From positions 1-64,000 of the forward strand of contig CAIJRD010000020.1 of assembly GCA_903822975.1 (NCBI GenBank): a stretch of 64,000 nucleotides of DNA, read 5' to 3'. Below are positions 6,351 through 15,298 of the stretch, piece by piece. Source of the stretch: an uncultured Sinobacteraceae bacterium. GTDB taxonomy: Bacteria > Pseudomonadota > Gammaproteobacteria > Nevskiales > Nevskiaceae. The number at the start of each line of letters is the position of its first letter. Position 1 is the stretch's first letter. Position numbers and translations under genes: made by a program. The notes beneath the pieces are model-generated. The model was given only the letters and a program-made list of their open reading frames with translations. It was not told where the DNA came from and ran no database searches.

Positions 6351-7421
6351 CTAGGTCGGGCGCCTCGCGCCGGCTTCGTACCAGGGCTTACTGCGGTTGA
6401 CGAGTCGCACCACCAGCAACATCACCGGCACCTCGATCAGCACGCCGACGACCGTTGCCAGCGCAGCACCAGAGTTGAAGCCGAACAGGCTGATTGCGGC
6501 GGCGACCGCGAGTTCGAAGAAGTTGCTGGCGCCGATCAGCGCCGAGGGGCAGGCGACCGCATGCGTTTCACCGAGTGCGCGATTGAGCCCGTATGCCAAA
6601 GCTGAATTGAACAACACCTGGATCAGAATCGGCACGGCGAGCAGTGCAATCACCAACGGCTGCTGCAGGATCGCCTGACCCTGGAATGCAAACAGCAGCA
6701 CGAGTGTGGCCAGTAGGGCGGCGATCGACCAGGGGCCGATCTGCACGAGCGCGCGTTCGAAGACGCTTTCGCCGCGCTTGAGCAGCGCGCGCCGGATCAG
6801 CTGCGCAATCGCAACCGGGATGACGATGTACAGCATTACCGATGTCACCAGCGTCGCCCACGGCACGACGATGCTGGAAATGCCCAGCAGCAGTGCCACG
6901 ATCGGCGCGAATGCGAACACCATGATCGTATCGTTCAGCGCCACCTGCGACAGCGTGAACAAAGGGTCGCCATTGGTCAGTCGGCTCCAGACGAACACCA
7001 TCGCCGTGCAGGGTGCGGCGGCGAGCAGGATCAGGCCGGCCACGTAGCTGTCGATCTGTGCGGCCGGCAGATACGCCGCGAACAGATGGCGCAGAAACAA
7101 CCAGCCGAGCAGCGCCATCGAGAACGGCTTCACCAGCCAGTTGACGAACAAGGTGACGCCGATGCCGCGCAGATGCCGACGCACTTGATGCAAGGCGCCG
7201 AAATCGACCTTCAACAACATCGGAATGATCATTACCCAGATCAGCGCGCCCACCGGCAGGTTGACCTTCGCAATCTCGATGCGGCCGATCGCCTGACACG
7301 CACCCGGCAGCAGTTGGCCGAGCGCAATGCCGACGACGATGCACAGAAAGACCCACAGGCTGAGGTAGCGTTCGAACAGGCTCATGCTGGCTCGCGTTGA
7401 TGTTGTTTCGGACGCAGACAT
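6351..7421 (-). CDS. acr3: ACR3-family arsenite efflux permease
   Basis: A 356-aa polytopic inner-membrane transporter with about ten hydrophobic segments that exports arsenite by the proton-motive force. Diagnostic sequences are LSLWVFLCIVVGIALGQLLP near the N-terminus, AAAPCTAMVFVWS with the conserved thiolate Cys138, and the late SNFFELAVA segment. Length fits the bacterial family. A start at Met13 (7385, MSLFERYLSLW) is the start more often seen in homologues and is equally possible. The gene follows arsR by 16 bp, so they should be co-transcribed and induced by As(III). Confidence 0.95.
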   Translation of the reverse strand: MSASETTSTRASMSLFERYLSLWVFLCIVVGIALGQLLPGACQAIGRIEIAKVNLPVGALIWVMIIPMLLKVDFGALHQVRRHLRGIGVTLFVNWLVKPFSMALLGWLFLRHLFAAYLPAAQIDSYVAGLILLAAAPCTAMVFVWSRLTNGDPLFTLSQVALNDTIMVFAFAPIVALLLGISSIVVPWATLVTSVMLYIVIPVAIAQLIRRALLKRGESVFERALVQIGPWSIAALLATLVLLFAFQGQAILQQPLVIALLAVPILIQVLFNSALAYGLNRALGETHAVACPSALIGASNFFELAVAAAISLFGFNSGAALATVVGVLIEVPVMLLVVRLVNRSKPWYEAGARRPT

Positions 7422-7437
7422 TGGGCGGCGACGGGGC

Positions 7438-7812
7438 TCATTGCGCGGGCGATCGCTTGCGTCGCGGCGCTACTGATTTGGAACCCGCCTTGCGCGCCGG
7501 CACGCAGGCGACGCCACAGGCCTCGGGCTGCCCGTCGCAGCAGTTGTCGGTGAGGTAGGCAATCAGTTCGTTCATGACGCTGTAGTTCGCCGAATACCAG
7601 AAGTAACGACTTTCCTGACGGCTGGTGATCAGGCCTGCGCGACTGAGTTCCTTCAGGTGAAACGACAGCGTGGCCGGCGCTACGGCCAGCGCTTCGCCGA
7701 TGCGCCCGACGGTGATGCCGTCGGGGCCGGATTCGACCAGCAGGCGGAAGATCGCCAGCCGACTTTCCTGCGCCAAGGCGCCGAGCGCCGCGATTGCATT
7801 CTCTGTTTCCAT
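7438..7812 (-). CDS. arsR: ArsR-family arsenite-responsive repressor
   Basis: A 124-aa winged-helix repressor. The winged HTH runs through LGALAQESRLAIFRLLVE, then APATLSFHLKELSRAGLI and SRQESRYFWYS. The canonical ELCVCDL metal site is absent. Instead there is a C-terminal cysteine cluster, Cys91-Cys92, Cys99 and Cys103 (NCCDGQPEACGVAC). This resembles the Cys-Cys-x(n)-Cys site of the Acidithiobacillus-type ArsR, so As(III) is the likely inducer. An upstream in-frame start would add 29 unrelated residues and run over the operator, so ATG 7812 is preferred. It is the first gene of the ars operon and presumably autoregulated. Confidence 0.93.
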   Translation of the reverse strand: METENAIAALGALAQESRLAIFRLLVESGPDGITVGRIGEALAVAPATLSFHLKELSRAGLITSRQESRYFWYSANYSVMNELIAYLTDNCCDGQPEACGVACVPARKAGSKSVAPRRKRSPAQ

Positions 7813-7814
7813 AA

Positions 7815-7847
7815 TTCGATGATTATCGAAATAAGAAGTCGCGTCAA
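7815..7847 (-). promoter_or_regulatory. ars promoter with ArsR operator dyad
   Basis: On the - strand TTGACG (7847-7842) is followed, with about 16-17 bp spacing, by a -10-like TAATCA. A perfect dyad TTCGAT-GATT-ATCGAA (7815-7830) covers the -10 region and lies 3 bp from the arsR start codon. Dyads of this ATCGAA type are typical ArsR boxes, so bound repressor would block RNA polymerase. Confidence 0.7.
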
Positions 7848-7970
7848 TGACTGAGTTGGGCAATGTCTTGCCGACGAGGGTGGCCGTTGCGAGCACCATC
7901 GCCGCTCGATTCAGCAGCGCAATCGCGCGCCTCGGCGCTGCGCGCGCCGCGCTCGCTGCGTTAACTCAGC

Positions 7971-9722
7971 TCAGCTTGGCTCGTGCGGCAGACGCAAGCC
8001 GAGGCCGACGATGCGCTCGCCATCCATCCGGCGCACGATCAGTTCCATGTCGCCCAGTCGGAGGCGATCGCCGACCACCGGCCGGTTCAGGAAGCCGCCG
8101 ATGAAGGCGGACAGCGTCTGCTTCATCGCATCGGCCGGTACTGGCAGACCATACGCGTCGACCAGCGCCTCGACGCTCGCACTGGGATCGATTGCGAACT
8201 CGCCGAAGTAGCGCGCTTCGATGGCATTGCTGCTCGTGCGCCGCGCGGTGAAGACTTCGTCCAGCAGCGGCAATTCGGATTGCGCGGCGAGCAGCGAAAC
8301 GTAGTCGCCGCTTTGCAGCGCGCCCCAATCGCGATACGGCAGGATCTTGCCGCCGCGCGACACGCTGACTAGTCGCGACACATCCGGAATCGGCAACAGC
8401 TTGGTTTTGACGCCGACCATGGCGCTGCCGGACGAGAGCCGATAGCTGACGATTTCGTGGCCGGCGCCGCCCGGCAGATCGAGATCGATGCGGCGCACGC
8501 GCGCGCTGGTCTGCGGCATCTGCAGGTCCAGCAGGCGTGCGACTGGCGCAACGGTCCAGCCCTGCAGCACCAGCGACACCAGCACGATGAAGAAGGCGAC
8601 ATCGAAGAACATCTGCGCGTGCGGCAGACCGGCCAGCAGCGGAAACGTCGCCAGCACCATCGGCACCGAACCACGCAGGCCGACCCAGGCGATGTAGGCC
8701 TGCTCACGCCACGGAAAGCGGAACGGCAGCAGCGCCATCGCCACCGCCAGCGGACGCGCCAGCAGAATCAGCACCAGCGCGATCAACAGCGCCGGAATCG
8801 CCAGTGGCACCAGGCGGCTCGGCGTCGCCAGCAGGCCGAGGATCAGGAACATGCCGATCTGCGCCAGCCAGGCGATCCCGTCGTGAAAGCGCCGGACGCT
8901 GGCGAACGCCCGCAGCGGCCGGTTGCCGAGCATCAGGCCGCACAGATACACCGCCAGAAAGCCGCTGCCGCCGAGCATGGCGGTGCCACCGAATACCAGC
9001 ATGCCGCCGGACAAGGCCAGCAGCGGATAAAGCGAATCGCTGATTTCGAGCCGGTTCAGCAACTGCACCAACAGCCAGCCGCCACCGAGTCCGAACGCCA
9101 GCCCCAGACCCATCTGCTGCACGAACAGCACCAGGCCTTCGACCCAGGTGTAGTCCAGCGGTGCGAGCAGGTATTGCAGCAGTCCAAGTGTCAGGAACAC
9201 CGCCATCGGGTCGTTGGTGCCGGATTCGATTTCCAGTGCTGAGGTAACGCGCTGATTCAGATGCACGGCGTTGGTGTGCAGCAGCGAGAACACCGCAGCG
9301 GCATCGGTCGAGCCGACGATCGCACCGATCAGCAGGCCCTCGATCCACGACAGATGCAGCACCCAGGCGGCAAACGCGCCGGTGATGGCGGTCGTCACCA
9401 GCACGCCGATGGTCGCCAGCGACAAGGCCGGGCGCAGGCCAACGCGGAAATTCTGCAGGGGCGTGCGCATGCCGCCGTCGAACAGGATCACCGCCAGCGC
9501 CGCGGTGCCGGCCAGATTGGCGATGTGGTAATCCGAAAAATGAATCCGGCCGGGACCGTCTTCGCCGGCGAGCATGCCGACGATCAGAAACACCAGCAGC
9601 AGCGGCACACCGAGCCGCGGCGTAAACGCGCTCGCCAGGATGCTCAGCAGGAACAGCGTGCCGGCAACAAAAATGAGCTGATTGCTGAGTTCCATGGCGC
9701 GAGAAAGTGGACTGAACGCCAT
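7971..9722 (-). CDS. Potassium/proton antiporter (CvrA/NhaP2 family)
   Basis: A 583-aa cation:proton antiporter of the CPA1 family. Twelve or so transmembrane segments occupy about residues 10-385, with FDGGMRTPL, the ion-site stretch IVGSTDAAAVFSLL and ESGTNDPMAVFLTL. A cytoplasmic RCK/TrkA-C-like domain follows (about 400-480, GHEIVSYRLSSGS...VSVSRGGKILP). The end is a CorC-HlyC-like domain (about 500-583, GGFLNRPVVGDRLRLGDMEL). NhaP2/CvrA proteins have exactly this order and export K+ (or Na+) under osmotic stress. A start at Met10 (9695) is also plausible. It lies beside arsR, 3 kb from the kdp K+ uptake operon. Confidence 0.9.
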   Translation of the reverse strand: MAFSPLSRAMELSNQLIFVAGTLFLLSILASAFTPRLGVPLLLVFLIVGMLAGEDGPGRIHFSDYHIANLAGTAALAVILFDGGMRTPLQNFRVGLRPALSLATIGVLVTTAITGAFAAWVLHLSWIEGLLIGAIVGSTDAAAVFSLLHTNAVHLNQRVTSALEIESGTNDPMAVFLTLGLLQYLLAPLDYTWVEGLVLFVQQMGLGLAFGLGGGWLLVQLLNRLEISDSLYPLLALSGGMLVFGGTAMLGGSGFLAVYLCGLMLGNRPLRAFASVRRFHDGIAWLAQIGMFLILGLLATPSRLVPLAIPALLIALVLILLARPLAVAMALLPFRFPWREQAYIAWVGLRGSVPMVLATFPLLAGLPHAQMFFDVAFFIVLVSLVLQGWTVAPVARLLDLQMPQTSARVRRIDLDLPGGAGHEIVSYRLSSGSAMVGVKTKLLPIPDVSRLVSVSRGGKILPYRDWGALQSGDYVSLLAAQSELPLLDEVFTARRTSSNAIEARYFGEFAIDPSASVEALVDAYGLPVPADAMKQTLSAFIGGFLNRPVVGDRLRLGDMELIVRRMDGERIVGLGLRLPHEPS

Positions 9723-10022
9723 GCTGCCTGCTTAGGCGGTCGCATACCAGCCTTGCCTCACGGCGCTGGCTGCCTGCTAGTGCTCTCGCGACGCGTGCGC
9801 GGCGCCAGACCGAAGGCCGGGCGCAAGGCCGGGCGCAACGCCAGCCGCAATTCAGGGCGCGACGATGCGCGATCCGGCATGTGCTGCATTGCGCGTTGAC
9901 GACGACGATTGGCGCTTCACGAGCACCGCTCAACGGAAACAGCGGGTAGACGCAAGCGGTTCAAGCACCCGCGGGGGGCGTTTTTGTCATACTGCTCGCC
10001 GTTCCCGTATGCCGGATTCGCA
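9723..10022. other. Intergenic region between the antiporter gene and dsbC
   Basis: 300 bp between divergent genes with no credible coding sequence. It contains a 12-bp tandem pair, GCCGGGCGCAAG/GCCGGGCGCAAC (about 9826-9849). A CATACT about 30 bp before the dsbC ATG could be its -10 box; no convincing -35 is seen. Confidence 0.4.
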
Positions 10023-10793
10023 ATGAAAAAGTTCAGCTTCGCAGTCGCCGCCACGTTATCGATGCTCGCCCTTACGCTGGCCGTACGCGCGGATGACACC
10101 GAAGCGACGCGCGAGAAGCTCGCCAAGGCGCTGAGCGTGTCGAAAGATAAGGTGCGGCCTTCGCCGATCGCCGGGCTGTACGAGATCGAACACGATCACG
10201 ATTTCGGCTATGTCACCGCCGACGGCAAGTACTTGCTGCAGGGCGACCTGGTCAACGTGCAGACCGGTGAGCAGATCACCGAAAACCATCGCCGCGCGGA
10301 TCGACTCGCCGCGTTGAAGGAACTGGGCGACGACAACGTCATCAAGTTCGATCCGCCGCCGCCGATTGCGACCAAGTACGTGATCAACGTCTTCACCGAT
10401 GTGGATTGCGCGTACTGCCGCAAGCTGCACAGCGAAATGGCCGGCTACAACGCGCAGGGTATCGCCGTGCATTACCTGTTCTGGCCGCGCAGTGGGCCGA
10501 ACACCGAGAGCTGGACGCGTGCCGAAGCGGTCTGGTGCTCGGCCGATCGCAACGCCGCGCTGACCAAGGCCAAACTCGGCAAGGATATTTCGGCGAAGAA
10601 ATGCGACAACCCGGTTGCGCGCGAATACGCACTCGGTCAGCAGCTCGGCATCCGCGGAACCCCGATGCTGGTGCTGCCGAACGGCGACACCGTGCCCGGC
10701 TACATTCCGCCGAAAGTACTCGCCGACCATCTCGCCGAACTCGATGCGGCCGACAAGAAAGCTGCAGCGCTCGCGGCTGCCCCGAAGGGCTGA
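10023..10793 (+). CDS. dsbC: Periplasmic disulfide isomerase DsbC
   Basis: A 256-aa thiol:disulfide interchange protein. A signal peptide (MKKFSFAVAATLSMLALTLA, then VRA) directs it to the periplasm. The N-terminal dimerisation domain (about 24-90) is followed by a thioredoxin-fold domain with active site Cys129-Ala-Tyr-Cys132 (FTDVDCAYCRKLH) and the cis-Pro loop GIRGTPMLVLPNG. It has a second cysteine pair (VWCSAD, KKCDNP), as in E. coli DsbC. ATG 10023 is chosen over the longer frame because it begins the signal peptide. The C-terminus has a short Ala/Lys-rich tail. It converges with kdpE. Confidence 0.95.
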   Translation: MKKFSFAVAATLSMLALTLAVRADDTEATREKLAKALSVSKDKVRPSPIAGLYEIEHDHDFGYVTADGKYLLQGDLVNVQTGEQITENHRRADRLAALKELGDDNVIKFDPPPPIATKYVINVFTDVDCAYCRKLHSEMAGYNAQGIAVHYLFWPRSGPNTESWTRAEAVWCSADRNAALTKAKLGKDISAKKCDNPVAREYALGQQLGIRGTPMLVLPNGDTVPGYIPPKVLADHLAELDAADKKAAALAAAPKG

Positions 10794-10839
10794 AAGGCGT
10801 CAATCCTGCAAGGCCAACGGCAGCCGAACCGCGAAGAAC

Positions 10840-11529
10840 CTAGACGCGCAGCCGATAACCCACGCCCGGCTCGGTGAGTATCAAGGCCGGACTTTCTGGA
10901 TCGGGTTCGAGCTTGCTGCGCAGCTGGCGAATGTAGACGCGCAAGTAGGCGACATCGTCTTCGTTGCTGGAACTCCAGACTTCGCGCAGAAGATGACGAT
11001 GCGTCAGCACCTTTCCGGCGTGAATCACCAACTGCTGCAGAATGCCGTATTCCTTCGGCGATAGTTTCACGTCCTCGCCATTGCGCGTCACCGTGCGGCG
11101 CACCAGATCGACCGAAAGCCCTTCGTTGTCGTACTCGGGCTTGCCGCCCTGATCCTGCACGCGATGGCGCAAGGCGGTGCGGATGCGCGCCATCAGTTCG
11201 TCCACGCCGAACGGTTTGGTGACGTAGTCGTCCGCACCGGCATCGAGGGCTTCGACCTTGCCGCGTTCGTCGTCGCGGCTCGACAGCACGATGATCGGCA
11301 ACGCCGAGGTTTCGCGCACGTTGCGGATCACGTCGAGGCCGTCGCCGTCGGGCAGACCGAGATCGAGAATCATCAGATCGACCTTGTGCAGCTTCAACAT
11401 CTCCAGCGCTTCGACAACGCTGCCGGCCTCATGGATCAGGTAGTCCTGCACGCGCAAGGTGTTGCGCAGCAAGCGCCGGATCGGCGGCTCGTCGTCGACG
11501 ATCAGGATGCGGCCGCCATCGACATTCAT
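10840..11529 (-). CDS. kdpE: Response regulator KdpE
   Basis: A 229-aa OmpR-type regulator that activates the kdp operon. The receiver domain has VDDEPP, phospho-acceptor Asp56 (LMILDLGLPDGDG) and Lys105 (VTKPF). The C-terminal winged helix is VKLSPKEYGILQQLV ... YLRVYIRQLRSKLE ... GVGYRLRV. Its ATG overlaps the kdpD stop by 4 bp (ATGA), so the kinase and regulator are coupled. It is the last gene of the leftward kdp cluster and converges with dsbC. Confidence 0.96.
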   Translation of the reverse strand: MNVDGGRILIVDDEPPIRRLLRNTLRVQDYLIHEAGSVVEALEMLKLHKVDLMILDLGLPDGDGLDVIRNVRETSALPIIVLSSRDDERGKVEALDAGADDYVTKPFGVDELMARIRTALRHRVQDQGGKPEYDNEGLSVDLVRRTVTRNGEDVKLSPKEYGILQQLVIHAGKVLTHRHLLREVWSSSNEDDVAYLRVYIRQLRSKLEPDPESPALILTEPGVGYRLRV

Positions 11530-14420
11530 GCAGCGCTGCTGCCGGTATTCACCTGCGGCTCGGGCTGTTCGGGTGTGTCGACCGCCGCACTCTTCGCGAG
11601 CTTTTCGGTTTTTTCCGCACGCTCGGCGCGATCCGGTTTCTCCGGCATGTCGGCGATGACTTCCGGCGAGAACTCGATGATGAATTCGGCGCCGCTGCGA
11701 TCGCTGCGATTGCGCGCATAAATGCGTCCGCCCATCGCTTCAATGAATCCGCGACAGATCGCCAGGCCCAGGCCGGTGCCGGAGCGGCCGCGGTCGCTGG
11801 CCTGACGCACGCGGAAGAACTTGTCGAACACACGGGGCAAGTCTTCTTCGGGAATGCCGGGGCCTTCGTCGCGCACGCTGATCGCAAGGCTGAACTTGTG
11901 GCGGCTGGCGCTGATCTCGATCTGCGTATCGGCCGGGGTGTACTTGGCGGCGTTGTCGAGCAGGTTGACCAGCACCTGCTCCATCAGCACATCGTCGAGT
12001 ACCAGCAGCGGCAGGTTGGCCGGAATCGCGAGCTTGATGCGGTGGTTCGACAACTGCTTGCCGCAGCGACGCACCGCAGCGTTGATCAGGTCCTGCAGAT
12101 CGCAGCTCTGCTTGTTCGGCACCAGCGCGCCGGCATCGAGCTGCGTCATGTCGAGCAGGTTGGCAACGTAGCGGTTGAGGCGCTCGGCTTCATCGAGCGC
12201 GGTTGCCAGCATTTCTTCGCGCGTGTCTTCGGTGTAGAGCTTGCCGTAGCTGCGCAGACTCGAGATCGAACCGATGATCGATGCCAGCGGCGTGCGCAGA
12301 TCGTGCGAGATCGAGGTCAACAGCGCCGAGCGCAGCTTCTCGGTTTCGGCCAGCATGCGCGCCTGATCGACGTCCTTGGCCAGGCGGATGCGCTCGGTCG
12401 CGATCGCCGCCAGATCGACCAGTGCGTCGAGCAGGCGGCGTTCGGGCGGTGTCAGCAGGAAGCCGGGCGCGCTGCGGCTGACGCCGATCACGCCCACTTT
12501 GCCTTGCCCCGTGCGCAGCGGCAGGAACAAGCGGCGCGTGCCGGGGAGGGTGTCGGTGCCGCGGCCGGTCGGCTGGTTGTGCTCCCAGCACCAGGTGGCG
12601 GCGGCGAGATCGGCGCTGTCCAGCGCGGCGCCATCCGGTGCACTGGCGGCGAGCTTCAGCACCTGCGAAGGACCATCCGGCAGCAGCAGCATCGCGTCGA
12701 CCTTCAGCATGTTCGCCACCTGGCCCGCGGTTGCCGCCAGCAAGGTGTCGAGCTTGCGAATGCCGGCAAGCTTGCGGCTGAACGCGAACAGCTCGGCCGT
12801 GGTCTTGGCCTGCTCACCGGCGATCGACGCGTGCAGGCGCTCGCGCGACGTCAGCGTGCTGGTGAGCGCACCGGCGATGCAGAAGAACACCAGCGCCAGC
12901 ACCTGGCTCGGGTCGGCGATGTTGAACGTGTAGAGCGGTTCGGCGAAGAAGAAGCTGTAGCAGAACGTCGACAACACCGAGGTGAACAGCGAGGGCCGCA
13001 GGCCGTAGCGCGCCGCACTCCACAACACCGCCGCGAGGAACACGATGGAGATGTTTGGCAGGTCGACCAAGGCCAGCACCGCGCGGCCGAGCAGCGTTGC
13101 CGCGCCGACCATCGCCGCGCTGTAGAAATAGCCGAGCGCGCGCTCCTGCAGATCCTGCCGACTGCCAAGGCGATACCCATGCCGACCCTGCACGTCGGGC
13201 GCCGGTGCGCCGTCCTCGTCCTTCGCTGCCGTCTTGTCGCGACCGCGCGCGCTGTCTTCGTTGGCTTCGGCGAGCACGTGCACATTGATGCCGCTGGGAC
13301 GCTTGACCAGCTCGTGCACCACCGAACCGTGCATCAGCTCGAACCACCAGGGCCGCGCGGATTTGCCGACGACGATCTGCGTGATGTTGTTGTCGCGCGC
13401 GAACGCCAGCACGTCGTCGGCGATGCGGCGCGTGCCCGGCAGCGTCATCGTCTCGGCGCCGAGTTGTTCGGCCAGGCGCATGGTGGTTGCGACGCGGTCG
13501 CGCTCGGCTTCGCTGAGCTGATGCGTACGCGCGGTTTCGAGGTAGATCGCAAACCATTCGGCATCGATGCGATCGGCGATGCGCTTGGCCGCGCGCACCA
13601 GGCCGGCGGCACCGGGCGATTCGTTGATACACACCAGAATGCGCTCGGATGCCGCCCAGATATCGCGGATCGCATGCTTGCGCATGTACTGCCGCATCTG
13701 ATCGTCGACGCGCTCGGCGGTGCGGCGCAGTGCCAGTTCGCGCAGTGCGGTGATGTTGCCCGGCTTGAAGTAATGGTCGAGCGCACGTTGTGCTTGCTGA
13801 CCGGCGTAGACCTTGCCTTCGCGCAAGCGCTGGATCAGTTCATCCGGCGTCAGGTCGATGACTTCGACATCGTCGGCGGTATCGAACACCGAATCCGGCA
13901 CGGTCTCGCGGATGCGCACGCGCGTGATGCGGGCGACGACATCGTTGAGGCTTTCGATGTGCTGGATGTTGAGCGTCGAATAGACATCGATGCCGGCGGC
14001 GCGCAATTCCTCGACATCCTGATAACGCTTCGGATGGCGCGAGCCTTCGGCGTTGGTGTGCGCCAGTTCATCGACCAGCACCAGCGCCGGACGACGCTTG
14101 AGGATGGCATCGATATCCATCTCCTCGAGCACGCGGCCCTTGTACTCGACCTGCTTGCGCGGCAGGATTTCCAGGCCATCGATCAGCGCACGGGTTTCGC
14201 TGCGGCCGTGCGTCTCGACGATGCCGACGGCGACATCGATGCCATCGTTCTTTTTCTTGTGCGCCGCCAGCAGCATCTCGTAGGTCTTGCCGACGCCGGG
14301 TGCGGCGCCGAGAAAGATCTTCAGCTTGCCACGACGCTCCTTCTGCGCCTCTTCCAGCAAGGCTTCCGGCGACGGGCGATTTTCGGTCTGCGGAGGCTGG
14401 GGCATGCGCGCGGGCGGCAA
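11526..14420 (-). CDS. kdpD: Sensor histidine kinase KdpD
   Basis: A 964-aa K+/turgor sensor kinase. In order: the cytosolic KdpD domain with Walker A GAAPGVGKT (38-46) and the VLVDELAHTN motif; a universal-stress-protein-like domain (about 257-385); four transmembrane helices (DUF4118, about 433-525); a GAF-like region (about 555-675); HisKA with phospho-His706 (SISHDLRTPLASI); and a HATPase domain ending in GTGLGLAICRGF. A Lys/Glu/Pro-rich tail of ~45 residues follows the ATPase domain, longer than in E. coli (894 aa overall). It is 15 bp after the GNAT gene and overlaps kdpE. Confidence 0.96.
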   Translation of the reverse strand: MPPARMPQPPQTENRPSPEALLEEAQKERRGKLKIFLGAAPGVGKTYEMLLAAHKKKNDGIDVAVGIVETHGRSETRALIDGLEILPRKQVEYKGRVLEEMDIDAILKRRPALVLVDELAHTNAEGSRHPKRYQDVEELRAAGIDVYSTLNIQHIESLNDVVARITRVRIRETVPDSVFDTADDVEVIDLTPDELIQRLREGKVYAGQQAQRALDHYFKPGNITALRELALRRTAERVDDQMRQYMRKHAIRDIWAASERILVCINESPGAAGLVRAAKRIADRIDAEWFAIYLETARTHQLSEAERDRVATTMRLAEQLGAETMTLPGTRRIADDVLAFARDNNITQIVVGKSARPWWFELMHGSVVHELVKRPSGINVHVLAEANEDSARGRDKTAAKDEDGAPAPDVQGRHGYRLGSRQDLQERALGYFYSAAMVGAATLLGRAVLALVDLPNISIVFLAAVLWSAARYGLRPSLFTSVLSTFCYSFFFAEPLYTFNIADPSQVLALVFFCIAGALTSTLTSRERLHASIAGEQAKTTAELFAFSRKLAGIRKLDTLLAATAGQVANMLKVDAMLLLPDGPSQVLKLAASAPDGAALDSADLAAATWCWEHNQPTGRGTDTLPGTRRLFLPLRTGQGKVGVIGVSRSAPGFLLTPPERRLLDALVDLAAIATERIRLAKDVDQARMLAETEKLRSALLTSISHDLRTPLASIIGSISSLRSYGKLYTEDTREEMLATALDEAERLNRYVANLLDMTQLDAGALVPNKQSCDLQDLINAAVRRCGKQLSNHRIKLAIPANLPLLVLDDVLMEQVLVNLLDNAAKYTPADTQIEISASRHKFSLAISVRDEGPGIPEEDLPRVFDKFFRVRQASDRGRSGTGLGLAICRGFIEAMGGRIYARNRSDRSGAEFIIEFSPEVIADMPEKPDRAERAEKTEKLAKSAAVDTPEQPEPQVNTGSSAA

Positions 14421-14435
14421 GGGGTCCGGCTTATG

Positions 14436-15131
14436 TTAACCCCGCGCCGACATCCGGGTGCTGCGCGAAGGCGGCTTGCCGGCCCGCGCGGGATTCGCGA
14501 CCGCAGCCGTGCTTGCCGAGGCCTCGGTGTGACCGCCGGTCATCGGCGCCAGGTCCGATACCGACAACAGGGTCGATCCCTGCGCGCCGGAGGCGAGGAG
14601 CGACGAGTGGCGCTGCGCTTTCGCGTTGACCGCCGGTGCTGCCGGCGCTATCGCGGCGGCGTCTGCGTGCGCAGAAAGGTCGACCGCGTCCGCAGTCGAC
14701 AGCGGCGGGATCTCCAGCGTCACCGCGTAGTTTCGATAACCCATCGCGTGCCAGAAGCGGTAAGCCGCGCGGTTTTCCAGCAAGACCTCGACCGTGAGTC
14801 GCTTGCCGGGCGTCCAGATTTTCGACTGCAGCAGTTCGATCGCGCGGCGGCCATACCCATGTCGTCTTGCCGAGCGCGTCACCAGGAACTGACGCAGATA
14901 GATTTCCTTGCGGTGCTCGCGATACAGCGCATAGGCCACCGTCTGCCGCCGCGCGTCGTCGAACAACACTGCGGAATAGCGCCGCGTGCTGATCCAGGTC
15001 TGCATGCGCTGCAGCAGTTCGGCGAAGTCGGTGCTGCCGGTATCGCCATGCTCGGCGATCAGTTGCTGATTGAAGCGTGCGAGCAGCGGGCAGTCGTGCG
15101 CTGCGGCGAGTCGATAACTGAAGGGTTCCAT
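14436..15131 (-). CDS. GNAT-family N-acetyltransferase embedded in the kdp operon
   Basis: A 231-aa protein if started at ATG 15131 (MEPFSYRLAAAHDCPLLARF). The GNAT core includes AVLFDDARRQTVAYALY, LRQFLVTRSARRHGYGRRAI (acetyl-CoA-binding loop, here R-R-H-G-Y-G-R) and NRAAYRFWHAMGYR. The C-terminal ~75 residues are low-complexity Ala/Ser/Thr-rich with no recognisable fold. A longer frame exists but adds unrelated residues. It lies between the kdp transport genes and kdpD on the same strand, 15 bp before kdpD, so it is probably co-transcribed. The substrate is unknown. Confidence 0.85.
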   Translation of the reverse strand: MEPFSYRLAAAHDCPLLARFNQQLIAEHGDTGSTDFAELLQRMQTWISTRRYSAVLFDDARRQTVAYALYREHRKEIYLRQFLVTRSARRHGYGRRAIELLQSKIWTPGKRLTVEVLLENRAAYRFWHAMGYRNYAVTLEIPPLSTADAVDLSAHADAAAIAPAAPAVNAKAQRHSSLLASGAQGSTLLSVSDLAPMTGGHTEASASTAAVANPARAGKPPSRSTRMSARG

Positions 15132-15298
15132 GGGCGTGCATCTCCATTGGCGGCCAGCGGCCGCGAAGACTACAGCGTGTTGGGGAAAGGGCGCGCGGTC
15201 ATCGCCGTGCGCGATTCGGTTGTAGGCCTGCGCATCGAACGCTAACGAACGATGCGCAGCAGTGGCGCGCAAAGGTGCTACGGCGCAACCAACCCGAC

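Noticed and set aside
11898-15245. Very long open frame (1115 codons) on the + strand opposite kdpD and the GNAT gene
   Set aside because: Antisense shadow of GC-rich codon use. The translation is Arg/Gln/His-rich with no domain, while the opposite strand encodes a fully recognisable KdpD.
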